30,146 bases of DNA from a virus. The position numbers were made by a program, and so were the translations under genes. Shown piece after piece: positions 8,222 to 15,444 of this stretch. Location: positions 1-30,146 of the IMG/VR virus record IMGVR_UViG_3300035698_010675. One strand, 5' to 3'. The number at the start of each line of letters is the position of its first letter. The first letter of the stretch is position 1. Under the pieces are notes generated by a model. It saw only the letters and a list, made by a program, of their open reading frames with translations. It did not search any database and was not told the DNA's origin.

Positions 8222-8881
8222 TTATGCGAATCTCATTCGCGCGGTTAAGGGTGTTTTTACGGCTTCATCCGGTGCACCATAAGGCATTAACGATTCATTT
8301 ACGGTGCCGCGAACAACTCCTGCGGCGGTGATATTCTGTAATGTTGTACCGGATTCGAGTCGTATGCGAACAGATTGACGAAGTAGACAATCGGCTGTGA
8401 ATTTAGCCGCGGCTGCGGTAGTAACATCATTATCGCCTTCCTGTAACAGTGTCCCTGTAATAGCGGTACAGTTCAGTCCGCCTCCGCCTGCCTTGAAATA
8501 GATAATATCCGTTCCGATGCCGTTTGTCCGAGCGCCCTTTGTTATGGAGGCGATGGTTGCCGCAGATCCGCGACCGTCAATCATCATCCATTCATCGGCT
8601 TTAAATTCTTGACTCGCGTCATTCGGTATATCGGAACTATAGACGTAAATCGTGACACATGCGTCTGTGCCGAGAGTTCTCTTTAGCTTTGCAGTCTTTA
8701 CGACATTATAAAGCCCGACCGAAGAAGCGCTCTCCGCTAACGGTGTGCCCGGGAAGAGGAATTTAGTCGTTGTCGGTATGCGAGTTACGTCAATCGTCAC
8801 ACCTCCCATGATATCCTCCAGCACTTCAAGAAAAACAGGCTTATATTGTTTTTCTTCATCGCTTATTATTTGTAAACTCAT
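8222..8881 (-). CDS. Probable head decoration / head fibre protein
   Basis: A 219-residue protein between scaffold and major capsid genes, the position of lambda gpD-like decoration proteins. It begins ISDEEKQYKPVFLEVLEDI, then Gly/Thr-rich beta strands with repeated small loops (DGRGSAATIASI; AGGGGLNCTAITGT), and ends ESLMPYGAPDEAVKTPLTARMRFA. The beta-rich, Gly-rich character fits an external capsid protein, and the C-terminal pattern resembles capsid-associated proteins of unknown fold. AAGGAG precedes the ATG. I cannot name a family with certainty. Confidence 0.55.
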   Translation of the reverse strand: MSLQIISDEEKQYKPVFLEVLEDIMGGVTIDVTRIPTTTKFLFPGTPLAESASSVGLYNVVKTAKLKRTLGTDACVTIYVYSSDIPNDASQEFKADEWMMIDGRGSAATIASITKGARTNGIGTDIIYFKAGGGGLNCTAITGTLLQEGDNDVTTAAAAKFTADCLLRQSVRIRLESGTTLQNITAAGVVRGTVNESLMPYGAPDEAVKTPLTARMRFA

Positions 8882-8887
8882 TTTAGC

Positions 8888-9658
8888 TTACTCCTTCTGA
8901 ACAGTTGTAACAGGCTCTCTTGCTGCCTCTTGTTCTGAGGTTATTTTGCCGGGAAAGTCAGGATTTTTAGTCACTGAACCAGTGCCTTTGTTTTTCGCAT
9001 AATCCTTAATATTGCTTTCCTCGACAGATAGACCGGCAGTCCCCTTTTTCACCGGTGCGAGTTCGCCCGCTTCAATATTTTTGTCAATGTTCACCTGCAA
9101 GTGATTGTTGAGTTTTTTATGGAAACTTTCAACCGCTTCGGTGATTTTCTCCGGATTGTCAACTTTGACATACGTCGCAAATTCCTCGCCCAGCCCTACT
9201 TTTTTAAGTTCTGCGCGAACTTGTGAATCGACATCCCTCGTTGAAAATGTGGTTTTTAAACCATCTAATGTTTCGCCTTGTTCTTTAACCATTTCTTTGA
9301 GTGATGCGATTTCTTTTTGATCCGCTGTCATGGTTTCCTGATCCTTTTGTTTCTGTTTTTCTGCCGCCTCTTTCTCTGAGGAGCTTTTGAGTTTTTCGTC
9401 ATGCGTTTTAATGGCTTCCGTGACACGCCGGTCGGTTTCGCTTTCAAGATATTTCTTGACCGATTCGTCAAGCCCGGCTTTTTTTATGGCAGCCCTTAAA
9501 TCGTCACCTGTTAAATTCTTTGTGTTATCCATGTCTTTTTTGAGTGTTGCAACTGTACCCTCAATTTCTTCCACGGTTTTGACATTGATTTTGTCAACCA
9601 GTTCCTCACTCAACCCTGCTTTTTTCAGTGCAGTTTTGATTTCGGTTTCAAATAACAT
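8888..9658 (-). CDS. Capsid scaffold protein (phage minor structural GP20-type)
   Basis: A 256-residue, highly charged (Lys/Glu) helical protein with a central coiled coil (EKEAAEKQKQKDQETMTADQ region, then EIASLKEMVKEQGETLDGLK), typical of scaffolds that template procapsid assembly and then leave. Three related helix units are visible: IKTALKKAGLSEEL near residue 7, LRAAIKKAGLDESV near 55, and VRAELKKVGLGEEF near 150, an internal repeat. It lies directly before the decoration and capsid genes. AAGGAGA precedes the ATG, with a repetitive ACTTAAACTAAACTTAAAC leader. A protease domain is absent, so maturation proteolysis is not indicated here. Confidence 0.8.
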   Translation of the reverse strand: MLFETEIKTALKKAGLSEELVDKINVKTVEEIEGTVATLKKDMDNTKNLTGDDLRAAIKKAGLDESVKKYLESETDRRVTEAIKTHDEKLKSSSEKEAAEKQKQKDQETMTADQKEIASLKEMVKEQGETLDGLKTTFSTRDVDSQVRAELKKVGLGEEFATYVKVDNPEKITEAVESFHKKLNNHLQVNIDKNIEAGELAPVKKGTAGLSVEESNIKDYAKNKGTGSVTKNPDFPGKITSEQEAAREPVTTVQKE

Positions 9659-9754
9659 TGAATTTGTCTCCTTTTGTTTAAGTTTAGTTTAAGTTATTAT
9701 TCTCTTTCGATTATGATGCCTTGAATTTGTGTTGTAATTGCCGGGAAAACTATA

Positions 9755-10252
9755 TTAAATTTCTTGTATTTCCAGCCAAATAATCGCATTATTACTGCCA
9801 GACTCGGACTTAGAATATCCAGATATTACAGTCCCTTGGTTAAATATAAACTCCGTTCCGCCCGGAGCTGCCAGAACTTCTCGTTTATTCACATTAGTAT
9901 TACCTTCGATTTGCCTATCCATGAATACAGTTGACCCATCCGTAAATTTTATACGGAACTTTTCTGTTGCATCCGCCTCCGCATTAAAACCAATGATACG
10001 GAATGGTTTTGCGGCGGCAGCGCGTATTTGTACAGGGGCTCCTGTCCATGCGGTTCCTGCTCCGGTAGCAACAGTTACACCAATCTTTATCGCCTCGTGG
10101 ACCTTGGTAACTGAATCCTCTATGTCCGGGATCGTGAAATAAATATTACTGCCAGACAGATGAACAGTTTCCGCGTTTGTGTTATAGTTGTCAATCGCAA
10201 ATACTGACAAAATCAGGAGTAAAACGGTGAATCCGATTATTAATTTTCTCAT
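9755..10252 (-). CDS. Exported hypothetical protein with Sec signal peptide
   Basis: A 165-residue protein beginning with a classical signal sequence: basic start (MRKL), hydrophobic core IIGFTVLLLILSVFAI, then a polar mature region. No lipobox Cys is present, so cleavage rather than lipidation is more likely, or an uncleaved anchor. The mature part is beta-rich (FRIIGFNAEADATEKFRIKFTDGS; EVLAAPGGTEFIFNQG; NAIIWLEIQEI), suggesting a small beta-sandwich. It follows another signal-peptide gene by one base and precedes the scaffold. A secreted product in a head operon is unusual; candidate roles are a surface, superinfection-exclusion or accessory virion protein. No family recognised. Confidence 0.7.
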   Translation of the reverse strand: MRKLIIGFTVLLLILSVFAIDNYNTNAETVHLSGSNIYFTIPDIEDSVTKVHEAIKIGVTVATGAGTAWTGAPVQIRAAAAKPFRIIGFNAEADATEKFRIKFTDGSTVFMDRQIEGNTNVNKREVLAAPGGTEFIFNQGTVISGYSKSESGSNNAIIWLEIQEI

Positions 10253-10253
10253 T

Positions 10254-10652
10254 TTAATTGCCTCCGATTAAAATCGCATTATGAGTTATTGAGGCGGCAA
10301 ATCCATCTGCTTCTGAAATCCATTTATAACGAATGGAATCGGCGAGTCCGACACCGAACCATTCAAATCCGTAATTACCATTTGCCTCATAAACGAGTGA
10401 ATCCGCCCAGACATTAGTCCATTCGCTGTCGCCTGTTTTGGTCTGTAGCGAAACACCTACCGAGGTATCAATGTTTTCAACAGTGAAGTACCATAAAAGC
10501 TTATCATATTTTTGCCCGATTCCGATAGCGGCGGAATTGCCCGGGGCTGTCATGGTAACTGCGTCCGTTGTATAAAATCGGATTATTTGAGCTGAAACCG
10601 AAAAACAGAAAACAGTGAGCAAGATTAAAAAAATAAATGTGGTTCTTTTCAT
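10254..10652 (-). CDS. Exported hypothetical protein with Sec signal peptide
   Basis: A 132-residue product from the ATG at 10652, with GGAGG upstream; this ATG overlaps the TAA of the endonuclease gene (TAATG). The N-terminus MKRTTFIFLILLTVFCFSVSA is a strong Sec signal with a likely cleavage after SVSA, so the mature protein starts near QIIRFYTTD. The rest is beta-rich with aromatic residues (LLWYFTVENIDTSVGVSLQT; YGFEWFGVGLADSIRYKWI). It is paired with the next signal-peptide gene and may form a functional pair. Function unknown; the same alternatives apply as for its neighbour, and the sequence does not choose between them. Confidence 0.7.
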   Translation of the reverse strand: MKRTTFIFLILLTVFCFSVSAQIIRFYTTDAVTMTAPGNSAAIGIGQKYDKLLWYFTVENIDTSVGVSLQTKTGDSEWTNVWADSLVYEANGNYGFEWFGVGLADSIRYKWISEADGFAASITHNAILIGGN

Positions 10653-11299
10653 TATGTCACCTCCGAGCAATTTTTTGATAGAATTTGTTTCATAATTTTA
10701 TTAAAACATTCGTGCGAATCTATATTTATTTCATGTTCCCATAAACGAATTACGCTATACCCCTCAAATGAAGCTCGTAAATCTCTATCTGCATCCCTCT
10801 GTGACATACCTTCTCGATTATGCCGATAGTCGCCATCACATTCCACAATCAGTTGATATTCTGGCAGGTAAAAATCAACGCATCCAACCCCTTTTATATA
10901 TTTCTGTTTATCAAAGGATAGTTTTGCCTTTTTGAATTCAGACTCCATTGCGAGTTCTATACTGGTATCTTTATTCTTGAATCTTCCCGCAGAAAGAGCT
11001 TTGGAACATATTTCACTTAATTTATTCCTTGTTTCTTGTGATACATTTCTTCTTTTATTTGCATCTCCTACTTTTCTTCTGGCTTCGGCTGAAAATATTC
11101 GTCCTTTGCTTTTCTCTCCGATTTTTCTTTTTGTTTCTTCTGAATGATGATTACCCAAGCAATTTTTATTACCAATCATATTTTTTCTATTTGCAGTACC
11201 TATTTTATTTTTTGTTTCTTCCGAGTGTCTGCGACCTTTACTCTTTTCCCCAATTTTTATTTTACTTTCTTCCGAATGTCTAAAACCTTTTAATAGCAT
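10652..11299 (-). CDS. NUMOD3-type homing endonuclease with Vsr/DUF559-like nuclease domain
   Basis: A 215-residue protein. The N-terminal ~95 residues contain about five copies of a G-x-x-H/F-S-x-E-x-K/R-x-K-I-G repeat (GFRHSEESKIKIGEKSKG, GRRHSEETKNKIG and later copies), the NUMOD3 DNA-binding module of phage homing endonucleases. The C-terminal domain (about 115-210) has VDFYLPEYQLIVECDGDYRH followed by RDLRASFEGYSVIRLWEHEI, the PD-(D/E)xK/Vsr-like fold of DUF559 or EDxHD-type homing nucleases. It probably cuts a cognate site in related phages lacking it, promoting its own spread. GGAG precedes the ATG. It sits at the left edge of the accessory island. No group I intron was recognised around it, so it seems free-standing. 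Confidence 0.85.
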   Translation of the reverse strand: MLLKGFRHSEESKIKIGEKSKGRRHSEETKNKIGTANRKNMIGNKNCLGNHHSEETKRKIGEKSKGRIFSAEARRKVGDANKRRNVSQETRNKLSEICSKALSAGRFKNKDTSIELAMESEFKKAKLSFDKQKYIKGVGCVDFYLPEYQLIVECDGDYRHNREGMSQRDADRDLRASFEGYSVIRLWEHEINIDSHECFNKIMKQILSKNCSEVT

Positions 11300-11310
11300 G
11301 TTTCACTCCA

Positions 11311-11347
11311 AAATAAAAAAACCGAAATGCTAACTAAGCATCTCGGT
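11311..11347 (-). terminator. Intrinsic terminator-like hairpin upstream of the endonuclease
   Basis: On the minus strand ACCGAGATGCT, a five-base loop, then AGCATTTCGGT (one G-U pair) form an 11 bp stem followed at once by TTTTTTATTTT. This is a textbook intrinsic terminator oriented with the operon. It ends only about a dozen bases before the endonuclease ATG, so that gene would depend on readthrough or antitermination. Confidence 0.75.
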
Positions 11348-11389
11348 CTGACTGGTTCAATACCGATACTGTTATTATATACTCTTAAA

Positions 11390-11465
11390 GGGTGTTGTCG
11401 TTTTATAAATGGCGAGTCGCCGGATCAAGGCGAGTCCCGTACCTCCAAAGCTTTCAACAACACCC
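11390..11465. other. Structured intergenic element of unknown function
   Basis: A 76-base element closed by a 9 bp inverted repeat (GGGTGTTGT at 11390-11398 with ACAACACCC at 11457-11465). Inside are a perfect palindrome GGCGAGTCGCC (11411-11421), a second GGCGAGTC (11429-11436), and an alternative 5 bp stem with a 7-base loop on the minus strand. It lies between a small gene and the terminator. It could be a folded RNA, a protein-binding site or a recombination site. It lacks the T-arm of a tRNA. Confidence 0.4.
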
Positions 11466-11473
11466 CCGTTTTG

Positions 11474-11647
11474 TTATTTTATAGTTTCTTTTTTCTCTAC
11501 ATGAGTAAATCCCCCGTTATCAAAGCATATAGTTATACGTCCGTAAAATAGATTTCCACCACTGTTTCGTACAGCGGAGTTACCTACGATACTCTTAATT
11601 TCGCATATAAAATCGTTTATGTCAAGTCTTTTTTTACTTTTATTCAT
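11474..11647 (-). CDS. Small DUF2292-like protein
   Basis: A 57-residue gene found by reading the gap. It starts at the ATG at 11647, 22 bases after the RlaP-like gene, and ends TAA at 11476-11474. The N-terminus is basic (MNKSKKRLDINDF) and the C-terminus reads FYGRITICFDNGGFTHVEKKETIK, which follows the pattern of the DUF2292 family (G-x-I/V-T-hydrophobic-x-x-D/N-G-x-hydrophobic-x-x-hydrophobic-E-K-x-E-x-I-R/K). The function of that family is unknown to me. The ribosome site is weak (AAGAAAA), so it may be translationally coupled. Confidence 0.6.
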   Translation of the reverse strand: MNKSKKRLDINDFICEIKSIVGNSAVRNSGGNLFYGRITICFDNGGFTHVEKKETIK

Positions 11648-11669
11648 TTTTATTTTCTTTTAGATGTTC

Positions 11670-12395
11670 TTATAGGGCGGATGATATAGTAACGATATCC
11701 ACAAGTAATATGTTAGCCTTTTTAATATTTCCCTCGCTTGGCAATCTGCTTAAACTATGTGCTTTTTTTATTTCAGTTTCAGCAGCAGCTATATATTTCA
11801 TAACCTTATTAACGGGAATTTTTGCTGTCTTTATTTCAATTAACAACTCAGCATTAGGCCGTGGCATTGACAAGTGACCTGTTTTTAAGAGCTCAGACCC
11901 CTCTTCTAATAACCTCAATACATTCATAGCAGCCTTAGGATCATAACCATATTTTTCAAATAATTCCTTGCGTCTTGCCCCACTACGACCAGTTATTTTA
12001 TTTACCCGATTCAGCTCTGATCGTGCAAATCCTGAATATCGGTGATATATCTGTTTTGTTAAAAATAATTCTCTATTCTCTACCAGTAACCGACCTGCGT
12101 CATTGATATATAATATTTTATCTTCTGGAACAAACAGCCACTCAATACAAGATGGATTGCTATTTAATGCTAATCGGATATACTTTTTTATCGGATGAAG
12201 CACAATGTCATAATCTTCTGTGATCCTATCATAGGTCTTGTAATCATATAATGATATATGTGCATTTACAGACTGACTATAAATACCTCGTATATCATTA
12301 TCACTATCATTAGTCGTTGTGCCGTAAACATCAGAACCATAGACGATTTTTAAAATGATATTTTTAATCGCCTCTGTCATGGTTTCTATTTTCAT
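11670..12395 (-). CDS. RlaP/YcgL-like nucleotidyltransferase
   Basis: A 241-residue protein of the polymerase-beta nucleotidyltransferase superfamily. The active-site signature is Y-G20-S21-D-V-Y-G-T-T-T-N-D-S-D32-N-D34 (hG[GS]...DxD), and a downstream KYGYDPKAAMNVLRLLEEGSELLKTG, then PRPNAELLIEIK, is characteristic of the PF10127/COG3541 group, which includes RlaP of RNA repair operons. Such proteins occur in phage genomes. Whether this copy acts on RNA ends, transfers nucleotides to proteins or modifies a metabolite cannot be told. AGGGGGA precedes the ATG, a G-run ribosome site shared with other accessory genes. A 35-residue membrane peptide reading frame lies directly upstream and in the same frame, separated by a TAG. 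Confidence 0.82.
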   Translation of the reverse strand: MKIETMTEAIKNIILKIVYGSDVYGTTTNDSDNDIRGIYSQSVNAHISLYDYKTYDRITEDYDIVLHPIKKYIRLALNSNPSCIEWLFVPEDKILYINDAGRLLVENRELFLTKQIYHRYSGFARSELNRVNKITGRSGARRKELFEKYGYDPKAAMNVLRLLEEGSELLKTGHLSMPRPNAELLIEIKTAKIPVNKVMKYIAAAETEIKKAHSLSRLPSEGNIKKANILLVDIVTISSAL

Positions 12396-12404
12396 CTTTT
12401 CCCC

Positions 12405-12512
12405 CTAAAAGAAACATATCTTTAATAATTGCATAACCACATAAGCGGTCACGGTAACAAAAATCATGAGTTCCAGAATTTCCCTGCATGTAATTCCATC
12501 ATATAATTTCAT
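12405..12512 (-). CDS. 35-residue membrane micropeptide
   Basis: Found by reading the gap. ATG at 12512 overlaps the TGA of the gene upstream (ATGA) and has AGGGGGAATAA before it, so translation is well supported. The product starts MKLYDGITCREILE and continues LMIFVTVTAYVVMQLLKICFF, one transmembrane helix. The TAG stop at 12407-12405 is in frame with the RlaP-like start three codons on, so amber readthrough would give a membrane-anchored nucleotidyltransferase. The first residues resemble those of the 65-residue neighbour (MKFYDDI), hinting at duplication. Function unknown. Confidence 0.55.
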   Translation of the reverse strand: MKLYDGITCREILELMIFVTVTAYVVMQLLKICFF

Positions 12513-12706
12513 TTATTCCCCCTATCTGCAAGACAACAGAAAAGAAAGATTATTATGGGGCAAAAGAGTACTATTGCGAAACCTATTTCCCCTAAATATA
12601 ACGATACAATGGCAGCCAGAGTAAATGGGCTCAGGAATGCTGTGGTAAAAATTTCTAAAGTTGATGGTTCGTATTCAATATTATTAATATCATCATAAAA
12701 TTTCAT
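12509..12706 (-). CDS. Small two-helix membrane protein
   Basis: A 65-residue protein starting MKFYDDINNIEYEP, then two hydrophobic segments (about residues 21-38, FTTAFLSPFTLAAIVSLYL, and 42-58, GFAIVLFCPIIIFLFCCL), ending in a short basic tail ADRGNK. The topology suits a holin-like or glycan-flippase accessory protein, but nothing distinguishes these options and no lysin is nearby. It is coupled to the upstream GT2-methyltransferase gene by ATGA and to the next micropeptide by ATGA, so the three are likely made together. Confidence 0.65.
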   Translation of the reverse strand: MKFYDDINNIEYEPSTLEIFTTAFLSPFTLAAIVSLYLGEIGFAIVLFCPIIIFLFCCLADRGNK

Positions 12707-14217
12707 TTATTCTCCTTTTCCGTAAATAACTTCATGAATTTTCGGTGGAAACCACTAATTTCATCCTTGTATCTGAACAGGAATGAATTGTATTGAAAGC
12801 TTACTTCGACACCGTAAATCTCAATATTTACAGGCTGGAACCCGATTCCGTCGAATATTTCTATGATTTCCGTAATAGAATAGCCCTCATCGATGAATTG
12901 TAGTCGATCCCTGATATGTTCTTTCGCCGATTCCTGATAACGGCCATCCGGTATATTCAGGAATATCCATGTTTTTTCATTTGAATGTCTTTTTATGACC
13001 TGCATTAAATCGGATATATAATGGCGTGGTATATGTTCAAAAACATCCAGCATAACGATACCGTTAAAAATATAGGGAATACCAGCTTTGTCCTTAAAGT
13101 CCATTTCGGTTACATCTCTAATAAAATATTGTATGTTTTTATGTTCGGAATGCTTTTTTGCATATTTAATAAGCTCCGATGATATGTCAGCAGCGGTTAC
13201 TTTCGCTCCCGATTCGGCCATGAATTTTGATATTATACCTGTTCCACAACCAATATCGAGGATATTTTGGGCTTTTATAATCAACGAAGAAAGCTGTACC
13301 TTAATGCGTTCGTGGCGGCCTTTTTTGATTTTAAGGTCATCGATAAGCTTGTCATAGTATTGGGAAATTCTGATCATCGTAGCACGTTTAATATACTCCA
13401 CGAGATTGTGCGCGGCTTTGCCTGTGACTTTATCAAAAGCGTATGCCGTTGTTCCCATGAGTACGGTCAAATCCATTCTGCGGCGGTATTGCTCATGACT
13501 CATGGATTTGGAATTGTCGCCGGTATAGAAATACTCGTTTTGTGTCTCGATTATGCTGTCAAATACACCTTCGGCAAATAAGTAAGTAATGACCACTGAA
13601 TCCTGAACGGCGTTAATTCTTTCGATACCGGCTGCTGTCAAGGCAATGTTGAGTTCCCTGTATGCCGGTATCATTATTTTCCGGTCAAATAATGAACGTC
13701 TGGAAAGCATTCCCTTTCCTTCGGTTAATTGTTTTTCCAGTATTTCAAGAAGTGAACCTTTGGGAGTATTCCATAAATTAATGCTCTTTTTGCCTTTTAG
13801 AATCACTCTGGCCGGTACTGAAATATGGACATTAGAAGGATGATTTCGCCTCAGGGATAAAAGCTCTTGCAAGAGCAGCGGATTGAATGGATCGTCGGCA
13901 TCGTGAAAAAATACAAACTCTCCAGTTGCTTCTAATAAACCTTTAAATTCTGTTATAAAAGTTCCGGCATTATCAGATGAAAGATGCTCGACAAATTCAA
14001 TTCCGTTCCTTTTGAGTATCTTCTCAGCTTTTGTTATTTCTTTTCTTGTCCCGTCTGTCGATCCATCGTCCACAATCACTACTTCGAGCTTTTCGGAATC
14101 ATGCAAGAAAAATCCATCTCCGATTTCCAGGGCGCGTGTCACGATATACTTTTCAGCGTTATATGCCGGTATGATTATGCTGATAATTGGTTGACTCATG
14201 AAATTATAGCCTTTCAT
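12703..14217 (-). CDS. Bifunctional GT2 glycosyltransferase-methyltransferase fusion
   Basis: About 504 residues from the ATG at 14217, which overlaps the TGA of a small upstream gene; an ATG six codons later with AAAGG upstream is an alternative. The first half is a GT-A family 2 enzyme: SIIIPAYNAEKYI, VVIVDDGSTDGTRKEI, then FVFFHDADDPFNP carrying the metal-binding acidic motif. The second half is a class I SAM methyltransferase: ILDIGCGTGIISKFM (motif I), VTAADIS (motif II acidic residue), then GIVMLDVFEHIPRHYI as in Methyltransf_11/23-type enzymes. Linked activities suggest transfer of a sugar and O- or N-methylation of the glycan. Substrates are unknown. It lies in the glycan island with two other transferases and a second methyltransferase. 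Confidence 0.88.
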   Translation of the reverse strand: MKGYNFMSQPIISIIIPAYNAEKYIVTRALEIGDGFFLHDSEKLEVVIVDDGSTDGTRKEITKAEKILKRNGIEFVEHLSSDNAGTFITEFKGLLEATGEFVFFHDADDPFNPLLLQELLSLRRNHPSNVHISVPARVILKGKKSINLWNTPKGSLLEILEKQLTEGKGMLSRRSLFDRKIMIPAYRELNIALTAAGIERINAVQDSVVITYLFAEGVFDSIIETQNEYFYTGDNSKSMSHEQYRRRMDLTVLMGTTAYAFDKVTGKAAHNLVEYIKRATMIRISQYYDKLIDDLKIKKGRHERIKVQLSSLIIKAQNILDIGCGTGIISKFMAESGAKVTAADISSELIKYAKKHSEHKNIQYFIRDVTEMDFKDKAGIPYIFNGIVMLDVFEHIPRHYISDLMQVIKRHSNEKTWIFLNIPDGRYQESAKEHIRDRLQFIDEGYSITEIIEIFDGIGFQPVNIEIYGVEVSFQYNSFLFRYKDEISGFHRKFMKLFTEKENK

Positions 14218-14360
14218 TCTAATTCTGATTCTATGTATTTGAGCCAACAAGCATTACATCTGTGGATATTCACAGTTTTATTCGCTTCTTCAAGGGGACA
14301 ATATGCAAAAGGACATTTTTCATAGGTAAATGATTCAAATAATAATACAATTAATTTCAT
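14214..14360 (-). CDS. Small Cys-rich protein (possible zinc-binding)
   Basis: A 48-residue reading frame in the gap upstream of the GT2 fusion, from the ATG at 14360 to a TGA at 14216 that overlaps the next ATG. The sequence reads MKLIVLLFESFTYEKCPFAYC, then a stretch ending HRCNACWLKYIESELE, with C-x4-C and C-x2-C pairs able to bind zinc. The same frame is open upstream for seven codons to a TAA at 14384-14382, and before that encodes MDLNKKTKGII from an ATG at 14417 that overlaps the preceding gene stop. So a 67-codon gene may carry an in-frame ochre codon, or the 11-codon ORF is a leader with reinitiation. Confidence 0.5.
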   Translation of the reverse strand: MKLIVLLFESFTYEKCPFAYCPLEEANKTVNIHRCNACWLKYIESELE

Positions 14361-14381
14361 TCTCTTTTCATCAGACCACTT

Positions 14382-14417
14382 TTAAATTATTCCTTTTGTC
14401 TTTTTATTCAAATCCAT
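14382..14417 (-). CDS. 11-codon leader ORF or 5' part of an interrupted small gene
   Basis: ATG at 14417 overlaps the TAA of the CgeB-like glycosyltransferase (TAATG) with GGAAGG just upstream, giving MDLNKKTKGII before a TAA. The frame then stays open, after the TAA, into the small Cys-rich gene. It may be a leader that delivers ribosomes to the next start, or the original N-terminus of that gene. Confidence 0.35.
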   Translation of the reverse strand: MDLNKKTKGII

Positions 14418-15442
14418 TATTCACCTTCCTTTTTAATAGACCCGTACAATAGACCCGGTAATATACTCCCCAATCGTTCTGTATATGTATGATCCTCGAG
14501 TACCCTGTGCCGTCCCCAGGCTGCGATTTTCTCCCGGGCTTTGGCGTTTTTGATATAATAAAGGCATTTTTCTATTGCATCTTCGACGTTCTTATAAACG
14601 ATTATTTCCTTGCCCGGTTCAAAGCACTTTCTGATTTCAGCGGAATCCTGTGTCAATAAAAGTGTCCCGCAAGCGGGGATTTCGAAGTCTCTGCCCTTTA
14701 CCTGGTACTTATTCCCTTGAGACGATCCTGACATATTAATGCCGATTTTGCTCTGGTTGTATATTCGGATCATAGTGCCTTGTGATACCTTGAGCTTTTT
14801 TTGTCCCGCCCAGCCTTGTCCGATAGTAAGAATATTAAGTCCTGCTTCCCTCAGCTAGTCGACAAATAGCTGGCGTTCACTGTGACATCTGCCGACAAAC
14901 GATACATCGTATTTTTTAGGCAGCGATAGGTTTTTATAGAGTAGATGATTCGCTCCCCATTGACTCTTGATTACATTCTTTTCGGCGTATTTGCCTTTTC
15001 GCCTCTGATAGCCCTCTTCATCGGTTGTTATGATGTTTTTGAACAGTTCCCAGACAGGCTTTGTTTTCTCGTAACGCCATTGGTCGTCTGCGAGGTGAAT
15101 CACCTTTTCAACTTGCATTTCTTTCCAAACATCGTGATCGATCCAGTCGTGGTAATGAACGTAGAATACCAGATCAGGGTTGTAATAGCAAACAGCTTCC
15201 TTGAGTATTTGAGACATGCTGAAGTTGCCGAATCGCTTTCTTAGCTGTTCATAGTCGAAATAAACGAGGGAAAATCCCATCGCCATGAGTGTATGATAGA
15301 AATTATAATGCTCATAACTCAGCCCCCAATCCATGTGCCCGTAGTCGTATTTCATGCCGACGTATAAGATGGTTTTGCGGTCCGGGATGATTCTCGTTTC
15401 AAGCATTTCGTCAACGAATACTTCCATTGCCATTTTTTTCAT
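14417..15442 (-). pseudogene. CgeB-like GT-B glycosyltransferase interrupted by an amber codon
   Basis: The frame from the ATG at 15442 (with AAAGGA upstream) to the TAA at 14419-14417 encodes about 341 codons, interrupted once by TAG at 14857-14855. Upstream: TILYVGMKYDYGHMDWGLSYEHYNF, a DLVFYVHYHDWID strand, and YDVSFVGRCHSERQLFVD. Downstream in the same frame: LREAGLNILTIGQGW, KIGINMSGSSQG, KGRDFEIPACGTLLLTQ, and a final helix. The order matches the DUF3880 plus Glyco_trans_1_2 arrangement of CgeB-type glycosyltransferases. No frameshift is needed, so a single base change, a sequencing error, or amber suppression would explain it. If the TAG terminates, the product is a 196-residue N-terminal half without the donor-binding domain. 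The second half has an internal ATG at 14773 but no good ribosome site. Confidence 0.8.
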
Positions 15443-15444
15443 CA

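Noticed and set aside
11390-11465. tRNA gene (76 bases, 9 bp closing stem, a 5 bp stem with 7-base loop)
   Set aside because: There is no GTTC-type T-loop, no proper D-arm, and position 37 of the would-be anticodon loop is a pyrimidine. I keep it only as a structured element.
11327-11551. 74-codon plus-strand frame over the intergenic region
   Set aside because: It runs through the terminator and the structured element and is antisense to the small DUF2292-like gene; no ribosome site is present.
11619-11627. Minus-strand TTGACA as a -35 promoter box near 11625
   Set aside because: It falls inside the coding sequence of the 57-residue gene and has no matching -10 hexamer at proper spacing.
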